Counted from the stretch's first letter, positions 45,814 through 56,020 are shown. The stretch is DNA of 64,000 nucleotides from Pseudooceanicola aestuarii (GCF_010614805.1 NZ_JAAFZC010000003.1:62001-126000), one strand, 5' to 3'. Notes: generated from the letters alone by a model not told the origin. Made by a program: numbers and translations.

Positions 45814-46539
45814 ATGACGGAGTTGAATGGTGACGAACAGGCCCGCGAGGCAGAGGCGCTGCCCCTGTCCGAAGTGGTCTATGCCCGGTTGCGGCAATCC
45901 CTCATGCGGGCGGAGTTGCGCCCCCACCAACGGCTGAAGGTCCGCGATCTGGCCCAGCAGATGGGCACGTCGGAAACCCCGGTGCGCGAGGCGCTGTTCC
46001 AACTGGCCCACGAAGGCGCGATCGAGATCCGGCCGCGGTATTACATCCGGGTACGCCGGCTGAGCATGGCCGAATATACCGAGATCCGCGATATCCGCAT
46101 GACGCTGGAACCGCTGGCCGCCGAACGCGCCTTGCCACATCTGGACGAGGCCGCGATCGAGGAACTGGCCGCGACCCACGCCACGCTCGTGGCGGCAGAG
46201 GCCAGCGGCGATTGGCCGACCGCCTTGCAGGCCAATTTCAACTTTCACTTCGGTCTCTACAGCCGCTCCGCCATGCCCACGCTGACGGAGGTTCTGGAAG
46301 GGCTGTGGATTCGCATCGGTCCGCTTCTCAGCGATCTGTACCCCCATGCGCATCCGACCTATGCGGAACGGCATCAGCATCTGAACGTGCTGGAGGCCTT
46401 GCAGGCGCGCGACGCTTTTGCCCTGCGTGAAGCGATCCGCATGGATCTGATCGAAGGCGGCCGCAACCTGCGCCAGCATCTGATGGACATCGAGGCCGCA
46501 GAAGCGGCGCACAGCAAGAAACCCCGCCGTCGCCGCTGA
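45814..46539 (+). CDS. GntR-family transcriptional regulator, FCD type
   Basis: A 241 aa regulator with an N-terminal winged helix (LSEVVYARLRQSLMRAELRP near residue 18, QQMGTSETPVREALFQLAHEGAI near 50) and an FCD helical ligand domain (IRDIRMTLEPLAAERALPHL near 90, FNFHFGLYSRS near 145, HQHLNVLEALQARDA near 190, metal-ligand histidines included). I start it at 45814, where GGAAG lies 5 bases upstream; an ATG at 45799 is an alternative. The C-terminal tail KKPRRRR is basic. It is the prime candidate to bind the perfect palindromes in front of it and perhaps the related sites up to 60.3 kb. Confidence 0.92.
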   Translation: MTELNGDEQAREAEALPLSEVVYARLRQSLMRAELRPHQRLKVRDLAQQMGTSETPVREALFQLAHEGAIEIRPRYYIRVRRLSMAEYTEIRDIRMTLEPLAAERALPHLDEAAIEELAATHATLVAAEASGDWPTALQANFNFHFGLYSRSAMPTLTEVLEGLWIRIGPLLSDLYPHAHPTYAERHQHLNVLEALQARDAFALREAIRMDLIEGGRNLRQHLMDIEAAEAAHSKKPRRRR

Positions 46540-46547
46540 GCGCGGCT

Positions 46548-47966
46548 TCAGCCTTCGGGCGGGGTGCGGTCAGCCCAGGGGCGTGCCTCCTCCACATGGG
46601 CGGCAAGACCCAGCAGATCCAGGTCCGCATACCATGGCCCCACGAATTGCACCGAGGTCGGCAAGCCGTCAGTGGCAAATCCCGATGGCACGGCCAGCGC
46701 CGGGTTGCCCGTCAGATTGAACGGATAGCAATAGGGCGACATCCCCTCCCGTGTCAGGCCGTTTTCCTTGCCATCCACCACCACCTGCCCATTCAGCGCC
46801 TCGAACCCGGCGGGCAGGGCGGTACGGGTCACGGTCGGGGTGACGATGACGTCATAGCGGTCAAACAGGCTCTGAACCGCACGATAGAGACGGGTTCGGG
46901 CCATCTGTGCCTTGCGGTAGTCGGTGACGTCAAAGGCTCGACCCCGCTCCATGAAGCCCAGGTAGACGGGGTCCATCCGGTCGCCGAAGGCCGCCAGATG
47001 CGGGGCGCCGGCGATGGCGATATTGGCCTGATAGATCACCCGGCCCTCGTATTCGATCCAGTCGATATCATCGGGCACCGCCTCCACATGGGCACCGCGT
47101 TCGGCCAGCAGGTCCAGCACGGCGCGGGTGTTGGCGGCGACCTCCTGCGACAGGTGGCGATTGTGGAACGTCTGGATATAGCCGATGCGCAGCCCGTGCA
47201 GCGTGGCGCCGGTGCGGGTGGCCCTGGGGCGCGGCGCGGCCAATGACCACGGGTCCATCGGGTCAGGCCCGGCCAGCGCGGTCAGCATCAGGGCGCTGTC
47301 CTCGACGCTCCGCGACAGCGGCCCGGCGGCGGCATAGTTGAAGAAGGCATCGACCGCCTCTTCATAGGGCAGCAATCCGGGAGAGGGCTTCAGCCCCACG
47401 GTACCACAGGCGGCGGCGGGAATGCGGATGGAGCCGGCCCCATCAGTGCCCAGCCCCAGCGGCCCGATCCCGGCGGCCACGGCACAGGCCGCCCCGCCCG
47501 ACGATCCGCCGGCATAGCGGTCGGTGTTCCACGGATTGCGTGTGGTGCCGAAATGCGGCCCGTCGGTCTGGCCCTTGTGACCGAATTCGGGGGTGTGCGA
47601 CTTGGCAAAGACGACAGCCCCGGCGGCGCGCAGCCGCGTCACCAGCACATCATCCGCCACGGGCACGTGGCCCGCATGCACGGCGGATCCGTATTCGGTG
47701 GCGATGCCCTCGGTGCGGAACAGATCCTTCACATGCACCGGCAGCCCATGCAGCGGCCCCAGCGGCGCGCCGTCCATCACCGCCTGTTCGGCGGCGCGCG
47801 CCTCGGCCCGGGCACGGTCGGCGGCGACGCAGGCAAAGGGGTTCAGGCGTTCGGCCTGTGCCTCGGCCCGGGCCAGGATCGCGTCCAGGTATTCGACCGG
47901 CGACAATGTCTTACGCCGGATCATCGCCACGGCTTGGGCTGCGGTCAGCCATGGAAGTTCGCTCAT
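46548..47966 (-). CDS. Amidase (amidase-signature family)
   Basis: A 472 aa amide hydrolase with the Ser-cisSer-Lys machinery: the lysine in LPVHVKDLF near residue 79, the cis-serine in YAGGSSGGAACAVAAGIGPL near 153, and the nucleophile Ser in TDGAGSIRIPAAACG near 178. It lies 3 bases after the DppF-type gene, as the last gene of the operon acylase-dppABCDF-amidase. It probably cleaves an amide in the imported compound or in the product of the acylase. The exact substrate cannot be read from the sequence. Confidence 0.9.
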   Translation of the reverse strand: MSELPWLTAAQAVAMIRRKTLSPVEYLDAILARAEAQAERLNPFACVAADRARAEARAAEQAVMDGAPLGPLHGLPVHVKDLFRTEGIATEYGSAVHAGHVPVADDVLVTRLRAAGAVVFAKSHTPEFGHKGQTDGPHFGTTRNPWNTDRYAGGSSGGAACAVAAGIGPLGLGTDGAGSIRIPAAACGTVGLKPSPGLLPYEEAVDAFFNYAAAGPLSRSVEDSALMLTALAGPDPMDPWSLAAPRPRATRTGATLHGLRIGYIQTFHNRHLSQEVAANTRAVLDLLAERGAHVEAVPDDIDWIEYEGRVIYQANIAIAGAPHLAAFGDRMDPVYLGFMERGRAFDVTDYRKAQMARTRLYRAVQSLFDRYDVIVTPTVTRTALPAGFEALNGQVVVDGKENGLTREGMSPYCYPFNLTGNPALAVPSGFATDGLPTSVQFVGPWYADLDLLGLAAHVEEARPWADRTPPEG

Positions 47967-47969
47967 GTG

Positions 47970-48974
47970 TCAGGGTCCTTCGTAAAGATGACAGGCGACT
48001 TTGCGGCCCGGCGCGACCTCGCGCAGTTCCGGCGCCTCCACGTGGCAGCGATCAAAGGCGCGGGGGCAGCGCGGGCAGAGGGTGCATCCGGCGGGGCGGT
48101 TCAGCAGGCTGGGCACCTCCCCCCGGATTGGCGGCTTGCGCAGGCCCGCCTCCGGCCTGGGGATCGCGGCAAGAAGGGCCTGCGTATAGGGATGCCGGGG
48201 GTCTTCGTAGAGTCCGCGCTTGTCCGACAGCTCGACGATTTCCCCGGCATAGAGCACCGCGATGCGATGCGAGACGGCGCGCACCACGGCCAGATCATGG
48301 GCGATGAACAGATAGGACAGGCCCAGCCGATCCTGAAGGTCCATCAGCAGGTTGATCACCTGCGCCTGCATGGACACGTCCAGCGCGGCGACGGCCTCGT
48401 CACAGACGATGAAGTCGGGATCCAGCGCCAGCGCCCGCGCGATCACGATCCGCTGCCGCTGTCCGCCGGAGAATTCATGTGGAAACCGGTCTGCGAATTG
48501 CGCCGACAGGCCGACCAGATCCAGCAGTTCGGCCACCCGGTCGGCCCGGTCCTGCCGCGACCAGCCGCCCTGAACGTCGATGGGTTCGGCGATCACGTCG
48601 GACACCCGCATCCGGGGGTTCATCGCGGCATGGGGATCCTGAAACACGAATTGCAACCGGTGCCGCACCCGGGCCAGCGCCCGGCCGCCGCCCGGCCCGG
48701 TAATCGTCTCACCGAACAGCGAAATCTCTCCGGCGGTGGCGGGCAGCAGGCCGACCAGCATGCGTCCGATGGTGGATTTGCCGGACCCGGATTCGCCGAC
48801 CACGCCCAGTGTTTCGCCGGGCATCACATCGAAACTGGCATCGTTCACCGCGCGCAGTACCTGGCGTCCGCGCCCGCGCCGCCCGACGTGGAAATCGCGG
48901 CGCAGGTCGCGCACCCGGATGATCGGATCGCCGGGCGCGAGGGCCGGGGCGGTGGGGGCGGGCATGTCCTTCAT
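47970..48974 (-). CDS. Dipeptide/oligopeptide ABC transporter ATP-binding protein, DppF/OppF type (system 2)
   Basis: A 334 aa ATPase: Walker [10 protein letters not shown] near residue 60, FVFQDPHAAMNPRMRV near 110, signature [16 protein letters not shown] near 165 and Walker B FIVCDEAVAALD near 187. In the Walker B segment the usual DEP is DEA, a change also seen in some relatives. C-terminal cysteines (GCTLCPRCPRAFDRC) are present. The ATG at 48974 overlaps the DppD stop by 4 bases. Confidence 0.92.
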   Translation of the reverse strand: MKDMPAPTAPALAPGDPIIRVRDLRRDFHVGRRGRGRQVLRAVNDASFDVMPGETLGVVGESGSGKSTIGRMLVGLLPATAGEISLFGETITGPGGGRALARVRHRLQFVFQDPHAAMNPRMRVSDVIAEPIDVQGGWSRQDRADRVAELLDLVGLSAQFADRFPHEFSGGQRQRIVIARALALDPDFIVCDEAVAALDVSMQAQVINLLMDLQDRLGLSYLFIAHDLAVVRAVSHRIAVLYAGEIVELSDKRGLYEDPRHPYTQALLAAIPRPEAGLRKPPIRGEVPSLLNRPAGCTLCPRCPRAFDRCHVEAPELREVAPGRKVACHLYEGP

Positions 48975-49945
48975 CGCGGGGTCTCCGTTTCGGCAAGGCG
49001 GACGGGGCAGCGCACCAGATGTCCCGGCGCGGCGGGCAGCAGCGCGGGTTCCGACGCGGTGCATTGCGGCTGCGCCAGCGTGCAGCGCGGCGCGAAATTG
49101 CAGCCCGGCGGACGGCGTCCGGGGTCCGGGATACGTCCGGGAATGGCATAAAGCCGCTCCACATCCGCATCGGGGGAGGGGATCGCCCGCAACAGCCCCT
49201 CCGAATAAGGGTGGGTGGGGTTGGCAAAGATGGTTGCGGCGGGCGCGTTCTCCACCAATTCGCCGGCGTACATGACAATCACCTGTTCGGCGAATTCCGC
49301 GACCAGCCCCAGATCGTGGGAGATCAGGATCACCGACATGCCGATTTCCTCTCGCAGGTCGCGCAACAATTCGAGGATCTGCGCCTGCACGGTCACGTCC
49401 AGCGCGGTCGTCGGTTCATCGGCGATCAACAGGCGGGGACGGCAGGCGATGGCCATGGCGATCATCACCCGCTGGCGCATCCCGCCGGACATCTGGTGCG
49501 GGAAATCATGCACCCGGCGGGCGGCATCCGGGATGCGCACCATGTCCAGCAGGCCGATCGCGGCCTTTTCCGCCGCCGCGCCGTCCAGGCCCTGATGGAT
49601 GCGCAAGGTCTCTCCGATCTGGTCGCCAACGGTCAGCACCGGGTTCAGCGAATGCATCGGATCCTGAAAGATCATCGCGATATCGCGGCCCCGCATCCGG
49701 CGCAGGCGGCGTTCGGGCAGGGTCAGGATGTCTTCGCCGTCAAAGCGGACCTCGCCGGTGATCCGGGTGTTGCGCGCCGCGTGCAGCCGCAGCAGCGACA
49801 GGGCGGTGACGGATTTGCCCGATCCGCTTTCGCCGACGATGCCCAGGCTGGATTTCTCCGCAAGGGAGAAGCTGACATCGCTGACCGACCGGATCCAGCC
49901 GCGATCGACGCGGAAATCCACGGAAAGGTTGTTTACGTCCAGCAT
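48971..49945 (-). CDS. Dipeptide/oligopeptide ABC transporter ATP-binding protein, DppD/OppD type (system 2)
   Basis: A 324 aa ATPase: Walker [13 protein letters not shown] near residue 38, [17 protein letters not shown] near 93, signature [15 protein letters not shown] near 150 and Walker [15 protein letters not shown] near 172, with the C-terminal cysteine cluster [15 protein letters not shown]. The ATG at 49945 lies just after the permease stop (gap of 2 bases). The open frame continues upstream inside the permease gene and is not coding. Confidence 0.93.
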   Translation of the reverse strand: MLDVNNLSVDFRVDRGWIRSVSDVSFSLAEKSSLGIVGESGSGKSVTALSLLRLHAARNTRITGEVRFDGEDILTLPERRLRRMRGRDIAMIFQDPMHSLNPVLTVGDQIGETLRIHQGLDGAAAEKAAIGLLDMVRIPDAARRVHDFPHQMSGGMRQRVMIAMAIACRPRLLIADEPTTALDVTVQAQILELLRDLREEIGMSVILISHDLGLVAEFAEQVIVMYAGELVENAPAATIFANPTHPYSEGLLRAIPSPDADVERLYAIPGRIPDPGRRPPGCNFAPRCTLAQPQCTASEPALLPAAPGHLVRCPVRLAETETPR

Positions 49946-49947
49946 GG

Positions 49948-50847
49948 TCAGGCCTCGATCTTCAGGCGGGGGTCCAGCACGTCTCGCAGCCCGTCGCCCA
50001 GCAGGTTCATGCCCAGGGCGGCCAGGCTGATGGCGAGGCCGGGGAACAGCATGATCCACCAGGCCTCGACAGAGTAGTCGCGCCCCTCGGCGATGATGTT
50101 CCCCCAGGAGGGTTGCGGCGGCGGCGGCCCGATGCCCAGGAAGGACAGTGCCGCCTCTGCCAGAATGGCGTAGGCAAAGACGAAGGTGACAGAGACCAGC
50201 AGCGGCGCGAGGCAATTGGGCAGGATATGGCGAAAGATGATCCGCCCGGCCCCCGCGCCACTGACTCGCGCGGCATCGACGTAGTCCAGCTCCCGGACCA
50301 CCAGGGCGGCGGCCCGCACGATCCGCGCCATGCGCGGCACATAGGCCGAGGCCAGCGCGATGATCACGCTGGACACCTGCGGCCCAAGCGCGGCGTTGAT
50401 GCCGATGGCCAGCAGGATCGCGGGAAAGGCCAGCAGCGCATCCATGATCCGCATGATCAGCCCGTCCAACCTGCGGAACCAGGCGGAGGCCATGCCAACC
50501 AGCGCCCCGCCCGCCGCCGCCAGCACGGCAGAGGCAAAGCCGATCCACAGCGAAATCCGTGCGCCGTAGAGAACACGGGTAAAGATGTCGCGCCCGAAAT
50601 TATCCGCGCCGAACACGAATTCGGCCGAGGGCGGGGCAAACCGGCTGCGCAGGTTCATTCCCGTCGGGTTGCCATCGGTCAGCAGCGGCGCGGCCAGGGC
50701 CAGCAACACGATGATTGCCACGATGCCGCCGCCCAGACGAAAGGACCGGTGCCGCCACAACCGCCGCATCAGGATGCGTCGTCGGTCCGATTGCCCGGAG
50801 ATGCTCGCGCCATCCGGTGCGCCGGTCTGCATTGCGGTATCAGTCAT
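49948..50847 (-). CDS. Dipeptide/oligopeptide ABC transporter permease, DppC type (system 2)
   Basis: A 299 aa permease with the hallmark [20 protein letters not shown] near residue 80, an EAA loop ([20 protein letters not shown] near 200) and the tail [13 protein letters not shown]. The N terminus has a hydrophilic lead of about 30 residues before the first helix. I start it at 50847 (MTDTAMQTG), which overlaps the DppB stop by 8 bases; a start at 50874 would give nine more residues. Confidence 0.92.
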   Translation of the reverse strand: MTDTAMQTGAPDGASISGQSDRRRILMRRLWRHRSFRLGGGIVAIIVLLALAAPLLTDGNPTGMNLRSRFAPPSAEFVFGADNFGRDIFTRVLYGARISLWIGFASAVLAAAGGALVGMASAWFRRLDGLIMRIMDALLAFPAILLAIGINAALGPQVSSVIIALASAYVPRMARIVRAAALVVRELDYVDAARVSGAGAGRIIFRHILPNCLAPLLVSVTFVFAYAILAEAALSFLGIGPPPPQPSWGNIIAEGRDYSVEAWWIMLFPGLAISLAALGMNLLGDGLRDVLDPRLKIEA

Positions 50848-51784
50848 AGCGCACCCTGGGGTCGACATAGGCATAGACCAGGTCGATCACGATATTGATG
50901 AAGACGAAGGCAAAGCCGAGAAGCAGCATGGTGCCCTGAACGACCGGGTAGTCACGGGCCATGATCGCCTGCACCAGCAGACGCCCGATCCCCGGCATGG
51001 CGAAGATCTGTTCGATCACCACCGACCCGCCGATCAGCAGGCTGAGGATATAGCCCGACACCGTCACCACCTGCATCAGCGTGTTGCGGAACGCGTGCTT
51101 GATGATGGTGAGGCGGGGGGAGACCCCCTTGGCGCGTGCGGTGCGGATGTAATCCTGATCCAGCGCATCCAGCATGGCGGATCGCGTCATTCGGGCCAGA
51201 TAGCCGATCTGGAACAGTGCCAGCACCACGGCGGGCTGCACGAGAGAGGCGAGCCAACGGCCGAAACCCTCCGAGAGGGGGACATAGCCCGAAGAGGGGA
51301 GCCAGCCCAGCGTGACGGAAAACAGGATCACCGACAGGATGGCGATCCAGAAATTCGGCACCGACACCCCGACCAGTGCCAGGATCATCACCCCGCTGTC
51401 GATCCAGGTGTCGCGCCAGACGGCGGCGACAACGCCCAGCAGAATGCCGATCGGGATGGTGATGACGAAGGCCACGAAAGCCAGCGACAGCGTGACGGGC
51501 AGCCGCTCCATCACCGCTTCGGCCACCGGCTGGTTCAGCATCAGCGACCGGCCGAAATCGCCCTGCGCCAGGTTGGTGATCCACAGCCACAATTGCACTG
51601 CAACGGGCTGGTCCAGCCCCAGATCACGGCGGACCTGCGCGATGGCGTCCTGATCGGCCATGTCGCCGGCGATGATCGTCGCCGGGTCACCGGGCAGCAA
51701 ATGCATCAGAAGGAATGTCAGAACGGCCACGATGAACATGACCGGGATCGCCTGCGCGATCCGGAAGGCTATGAGCTTGGGCAT
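50840..51784 (-). CDS. Dipeptide/oligopeptide ABC transporter permease, DppB type (system 2)
   Basis: A 314 aa permease starting [20 protein letters not shown] and containing [16 protein letters not shown] near residue 53, [13 protein letters not shown] near 74, an EAA loop ([20 protein letters not shown] near 210) and [14 protein letters not shown] near 263. Six membrane helices are predicted by eye. It follows the binding-protein gene by 88 bases. Confidence 0.94.
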   Translation of the reverse strand: MPKLIAFRIAQAIPVMFIVAVLTFLLMHLLPGDPATIIAGDMADQDAIAQVRRDLGLDQPVAVQLWLWITNLAQGDFGRSLMLNQPVAEAVMERLPVTLSLAFVAFVITIPIGILLGVVAAVWRDTWIDSGVMILALVGVSVPNFWIAILSVILFSVTLGWLPSSGYVPLSEGFGRWLASLVQPAVVLALFQIGYLARMTRSAMLDALDQDYIRTARAKGVSPRLTIIKHAFRNTLMQVVTVSGYILSLLIGGSVVIEQIFAMPGIGRLLVQAIMARDYPVVQGTMLLLGFAFVFINIVIDLVYAYVDPRVRYD

Positions 51785-51872
51785 GCCTTGGCTCTCCTGC
51801 CAGGGGGTGGGGTCGTGGCGGCAAGGCGGGCGCGCGACCCACGGGACTGGTCGCGCGCCCTGTCATCCGGGA

Positions 51873-53432
51873 TCAGCGGTCCAGCCACATGTCCCAGAAG
51901 ATGTTGATGTTGTACGGGCGGAACCCTTTCAGATCGTTCGCAAGCGCCCGGTTGGACCCCCGGTCGGAGACCTTGATCATGTAGGCCCCTTCAAGCACCT
52001 CGGCCTCGATCTCCTTCCACGCGGCCACGCGGTCTTCCAGCGCGAGAGAGCTGTAGAAGGTGGCATAGGCCTCATCGAGCGTGGCGTTGTTCTCGATATG
52101 CGGGAAGTTGTAGATCATGGTTTCCCATTGCTGCGGCCCGAGGATCGGGTTGGAGCAGAACGAGGTCGTGGAGACGTTCCAGCCGCCGTTGCCCGATTGC
52201 AGGTTGGAGGCGTTGGTGGTCCAGTCCGTGATGTCCAGCTTGACCTTCATGCCGGCCGCTTTCAGCTGTTCGGCCAGAACGATCATGGAATCGCGCATGT
52301 AATCGTAGTTGGTGTTGGACTGAAGGAGGATCTCCTCCCCGTTGTAACCGGCCTCCTTCAACAGGGCTTTCGCCGCTTCGGGATCGCCGCCATCGTACCA
52401 GCCGGCATTGTCCTCGCCGATGAAATATTCCCCGTTGGGATAGACCATGGAGAAGTTCTTGTTCGCCGACTCGCCGCTGGCCAGGATCAGGTCGTCAACC
52501 TCGGCCGCGGTTCGGATCGCCTGACGGATCATGCGGTTGTCGGTCGGTGCCTGGCCGGAATGCACGATCAGATATTGCTGGCAATAGGGGAAGACGGTGA
52601 CAGGGGTCACGCCTTCGGCGCCATCCAGACGTTTCGACAGGTCCAGCGGCAGGGAGGTGGTGATATCCGCCTCGCCGGTCTGCATCGCCGCGACACGGGC
52701 GTTGGCCTCCGGCAGGAAGTTGTAGCGCACGGCATCCACATGCACGGTCTTCTTGCCGACATAGCCGCTGGGCCCGTCGGAATCCTCACGTGGGGTGTAA
52801 CCGGGGTTCTTCTCGATCACCACGTGGCTGTCCTTGACCCAATCGCCCAGCTTGAACGGGCCGGTGCCGATCACTTCGATATCGCGGGCCGGAGCGTCCC
52901 GCTGCGAGGCGGGCATGATGTAGAGCGGATAGACCGGGGTCTTCAGCCGGTCGATGAAAACGGCGTTCAGGTTGTTCAGCTCGATCACGAAGGTATAGGG
53001 GTCAGGCGTGCGGTATTCCTTGACATCCGCCAGCGTGCCCTTGCCGGGGCTGACCTCGGCGTAGCGTTCGTAGGTGGCCTGCACATCGGCGGCGGTCATT
53101 TCCTGGCCGTTGTGGAATTTCACCCCTTTACGCAGATGAAAGGTAAAGGTCGTGCCGTCGTCGGAGATGTCGTAGCTTTCGGCCAGCATCGGCTTGGCTG
53201 AATAGTTCTCGTCCATGGAGACGAGGCTTTCGAAGACATGGGCCAGCACCTCCAGCTCAACCAGGCTGGCCGCCATCTGGGGATCCAGCTGGCCGGGGCC
53301 GGAATTGTTGGCGTAGATGATGGTGCCGCCGGATTTGGGTTCCTCTGCCAGCGCGGCGGAGAAGGGGGCGGCGGCAAGAAACGTGGCGGACAAAAGCGTG
53401 CCGACCGTCTTGCCGGGATTGAAGGTTTTCAT
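51873..53432 (-). CDS. Dipeptide/oligopeptide ABC transporter substrate-binding protein, DppA type (system 2)
   Basis: A 519 aa SBP_bac_5 protein with a signal peptide of about 29 residues (ending SAALAEE). The core includes QLDPQMAASLVELEVLAHVFE near residue 53, YDISDDGTTFTFHLRKGVKF near 88, KFHNGQEMTAADVQATYERY near 105 and VIGTGPFKLGDWV near 175. It is the second gene of the acylase operon; an intercistronic hairpin lies between the acylase and this gene and may raise its relative expression. The ligand is unknown but is likely a substrate or product of the acylase or amidase. Confidence 0.92.
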   Translation of the reverse strand: MKTFNPGKTVGTLLSATFLAAAPFSAALAEEPKSGGTIIYANNSGPGQLDPQMAASLVELEVLAHVFESLVSMDENYSAKPMLAESYDISDDGTTFTFHLRKGVKFHNGQEMTAADVQATYERYAEVSPGKGTLADVKEYRTPDPYTFVIELNNLNAVFIDRLKTPVYPLYIMPASQRDAPARDIEVIGTGPFKLGDWVKDSHVVIEKNPGYTPREDSDGPSGYVGKKTVHVDAVRYNFLPEANARVAAMQTGEADITTSLPLDLSKRLDGAEGVTPVTVFPYCQQYLIVHSGQAPTDNRMIRQAIRTAAEVDDLILASGESANKNFSMVYPNGEYFIGEDNAGWYDGGDPEAAKALLKEAGYNGEEILLQSNTNYDYMRDSMIVLAEQLKAAGMKVKLDITDWTTNASNLQSGNGGWNVSTTSFCSNPILGPQQWETMIYNFPHIENNATLDEAYATFYSSLALEDRVAAWKEIEAEVLEGAYMIKVSDRGSNRALANDLKGFRPYNINIFWDMWLDR

Positions 53433-53470
53433 TGGTCGCGATCTCCCTGGTTTTTTGTTTTTTGGGTCCG

Positions 53471-53494
53471 GGCCGCCTGGCGATGCCGGCGGCC
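53471..53494. repeat. Intercistronic hairpin between acylase and binding-protein genes
   Basis: GGCCGCC (53471-53477) and GGCGGCC (53488-53494) form a 7-bp GC stem, extended inside by GGC/GCC. It lies between two genes of one minus-strand operon. A T-rich stretch follows on the plus strand only, so it is not a terminator for the operon. Such hairpins often stabilise the downstream binding-protein mRNA. Confidence 0.5.
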
Positions 53495-53536
53495 TTCTTC
53501 TTTATGGGTCTGTTCTCGTGCCGATGCGGGCCATGG

Positions 53537-55876
53537 TCAGGCCGGGTTCAACCGGGTGCGCTTCACCGTGTGGCCGGCGACGGCCTCGGCGGAATAGGCC
53601 ATCGGCACCATCTCGCCGCGCGCCCACAGCGGGTTCTGGTCGGAATAATGGGAATCGCCTGCCTGCCCGGCGGCGCCATGCATGACGATCCAGCGACTGT
53701 TGTCCCAATCGGCCAGGTCAAAGACATACCGCGCCACCGGGCCATAGACGGATCGGGTGCCGTAGCCGGGAAACCCGCCCGTCGCCAGCACGCAATCGCC
53801 GTCGCCGCCGGTCGGGTCCGATGTGGGTGGTGCCACGCCCGTCGCGTCGGGAAAGACATGCGCCAGCGGATGGACGAACAGGGGCACATGCGCCGCGCCC
53901 CATGGCTCGGGCAGGGGGCCGGCGGAGACGCTGGCAATGGCGCGGCGGATCACCCCGGTCCAGTCGTTTCCGTCCAGCAAGGTGACGTCATCGTCACGCA
54001 GCAGCCGGGGCAGGGTCCACCACATCTGGTTCAACGCAGGAATGCCCGGCGCGGGCGCCGCCGCCGGATGATCTGACGCGCGGTCCAGACCAGACAGACG
54101 GACCAGTTCGCGGGTCATCTCCTGGCGGATCATGTAGTAGATCGTGGGCGCGGTCAGGCCGGTGTCCATGCGGCCATCCCATCCGGCCAGCGCGGCGCGC
54201 AGCGGGCTGCCGCTCGCTTCCTCGCCCTCGTTCCCGCCAGTGCCGGCCGGCCAGGCGGCGAGGATCCGGGCGGTGATCTCCCGCGCGGGGGCGCTGTCGG
54301 TGTCCCGCAGGAAATCCGTCATGTCGCCGGGGGTCAGGTCCGAGGTCCGGGCGATCCTGTGGGCCAACCGGCTGGCGCGCGTCGTGGGGTGGCAATCTGT
54401 GGTGATGTAATCGGGATGATCCTCGGGCACCGTGCGGTTGTTGGCGGTGACGATATAGCCCTGCGCCGGGTCGATCTCGCAGGGCATCCGATCAAACGGG
54501 ATGTAACCGCGCCACTCATGGGTGCCGGTCCAGCCCGGCACAGGCAGCCAGCCATTGATGCGGTCCCGCTCGGGTACCGATGCGCGGATCAACACGCCGA
54601 TATGGCCGTCACGGTCGGCGCCGACGACATTGTGGTCGATCACGCCCCAGCCCTTGCAGGTCTTGTAGAACGCATCGAGACTGGTCGCGCGCATCATCGG
54701 CTCCAGGCAGTCCAGAGACCTGTCGATGTCGAACAGCTGCGCGGATTTCAGGGCCAGCGCCGGGCCGGAGGCAGGGTCGCCAGCGATGATCGGGCCGTGG
54801 CGGGTCTCGTGCACGGTGATCGTCTCGTCCGGGGCGCCGCGCACGGCGATGACCTCCTGCCGGGTGGTCGTGGCCTCTGTTCCCGTTTCGGTGCGGTAGC
54901 GGGCACCGCCGTCGGAGAATTCCTCAACATACAGATCATGCAGATCGGCAAAGCTGTGGGTGACACACCAGGCGACATTCTCCGTATGGCAGAAATGCGG
55001 AAAGGCCGGGACGCCGGGCACGGAAAAGCCGATGGCGTCGAAGTCGGGGCAGCTCAGGTGCAGTTGGGTGTAGATGCCGGGGATCTCGTATTGGCGATGC
55101 GGGTCACCGGCCAGCAGCGGGAGGCCGCTGGCGGTGCGCGACCCGGCCACCGCCCAATTGTTCGACCCGCCCACGGTTCCATCCTCGGGGGCAAAGCCCG
55201 ACAGCGCCTCGATCGCGGGGGCAAGCTGCTCCAGCGTGGCGGCCAGGCGGTGGGTGTCGGCGCCCTGCGGGGCGATGACCAGCTCGCCCGATGCGTCCGC
55301 CCCGTCGTCATAGCGCAGCAGCGGCACGGCCTCTGCCCCGATAGTGCCCAGGGCGGCGGCGCGCCACAGCTTGAACCAGACAGAGCCCATCAGGATTCCG
55401 CGCTGGCGCATCACGGCGACGCCGAACCACGGTTCCCACCGCATCGGGAGGCTGCCCAGCAGGTCGTATTCCGGGGCCGTCCCGCCGCTATCGATCCAGG
55501 CGTTCACCCCCTGGGCATAGCGGGCCAGCATCTCCTGCGTGGCCGGGGCCAGCGCGTCGAAATCGCGCCGCGCCGCCGCCTCGGCTCCCAGTTGCCGGGC
55601 CAGCCGGTCGGCGGGCAGGGCGGCGGGGCCGGTCCATTCCGCCAGGCGGCCGATGCCGCGACGCAAGGCGGCCTCCATCTGCCACATCCGGTCCTGGGCG
55701 TGGACATGGCCGTTCACCAGGTAGAGATCGGCGGCAGAGGCTGCGCGGACATGCGGAATGCCCCATTGATCGCGCCGGATCTCTGCCGTGGCCGCAAGGC
55801 CGGGCAGGGACAGGATGGACGTCTCGGGATCTGGTGTCTGGCCGATATGAGGGTTGCGGGGATCAGTGTTGATCAT
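53537..55876 (-). CDS. Penicillin acylase family protein (Ntn-hydrolase) without visible signal peptide
   Basis: A 779 aa self-processing amide hydrolase. The N-terminal A-chain region has RRDQWGIPHVRAASAADLY near residue 34 and GHVHAQDRMWQMEAALRRGI near 56. The predicted autocleavage site is GG/S-NNWAVAG with catalytic Ser238. Downstream are LLAGDPHRQYEIPG and FPHFCHTENVAW. Family members remove acyl groups from penicillins, cephalosporins or acyl-homoserine lactones. Most are exported, but I see no signal peptide here, so it probably acts in the cytoplasm on an imported compound. The ATG at 55876 has AAGGTG upstream, better than the GTG at 55885. First gene of the dppABCDF-amidase operon; a TTGATATATCAA-like site lies just before it. 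Confidence 0.9.
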   Translation of the reverse strand: MINTDPRNPHIGQTPDPETSILSLPGLAATAEIRRDQWGIPHVRAASAADLYLVNGHVHAQDRMWQMEAALRRGIGRLAEWTGPAALPADRLARQLGAEAAARRDFDALAPATQEMLARYAQGVNAWIDSGGTAPEYDLLGSLPMRWEPWFGVAVMRQRGILMGSVWFKLWRAAALGTIGAEAVPLLRYDDGADASGELVIAPQGADTHRLAATLEQLAPAIEALSGFAPEDGTVGGSNNWAVAGSRTASGLPLLAGDPHRQYEIPGIYTQLHLSCPDFDAIGFSVPGVPAFPHFCHTENVAWCVTHSFADLHDLYVEEFSDGGARYRTETGTEATTTRQEVIAVRGAPDETITVHETRHGPIIAGDPASGPALALKSAQLFDIDRSLDCLEPMMRATSLDAFYKTCKGWGVIDHNVVGADRDGHIGVLIRASVPERDRINGWLPVPGWTGTHEWRGYIPFDRMPCEIDPAQGYIVTANNRTVPEDHPDYITTDCHPTTRASRLAHRIARTSDLTPGDMTDFLRDTDSAPAREITARILAAWPAGTGGNEGEEASGSPLRAALAGWDGRMDTGLTAPTIYYMIRQEMTRELVRLSGLDRASDHPAAAPAPGIPALNQMWWTLPRLLRDDDVTLLDGNDWTGVIRRAIASVSAGPLPEPWGAAHVPLFVHPLAHVFPDATGVAPPTSDPTGGDGDCVLATGGFPGYGTRSVYGPVARYVFDLADWDNSRWIVMHGAAGQAGDSHYSDQNPLWARGEMVPMAYSAEAVAGHTVKRTRLNPA

Positions 55877-55892
55877 GGCCGGCACCTTGATT

Positions 55893-55904
55893 CGGATATA
55901 TCAT
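55893..55904. promoter_or_regulatory. TTGATATATCAA-like site upstream of the acylase operon
   Basis: CGGATATATCAT matches the proposed operator in 9 of 12 bases, with the GATATATCA core intact. It ends 17 bases upstream of the acylase ATG, a position that would interfere with transcription or translation starts. Confidence 0.5.
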
Positions 55905-56020
55905 GATAGCGATCATCATCCCTAGGACTTCAAAAAACTAGCCTAAACTTCGGCGCATTCTGCCGTGGTCCGACGGATCGGCAGTGATATCTCCCGAAAA
56001 ACGCGTGTAAATTCGGTGGT

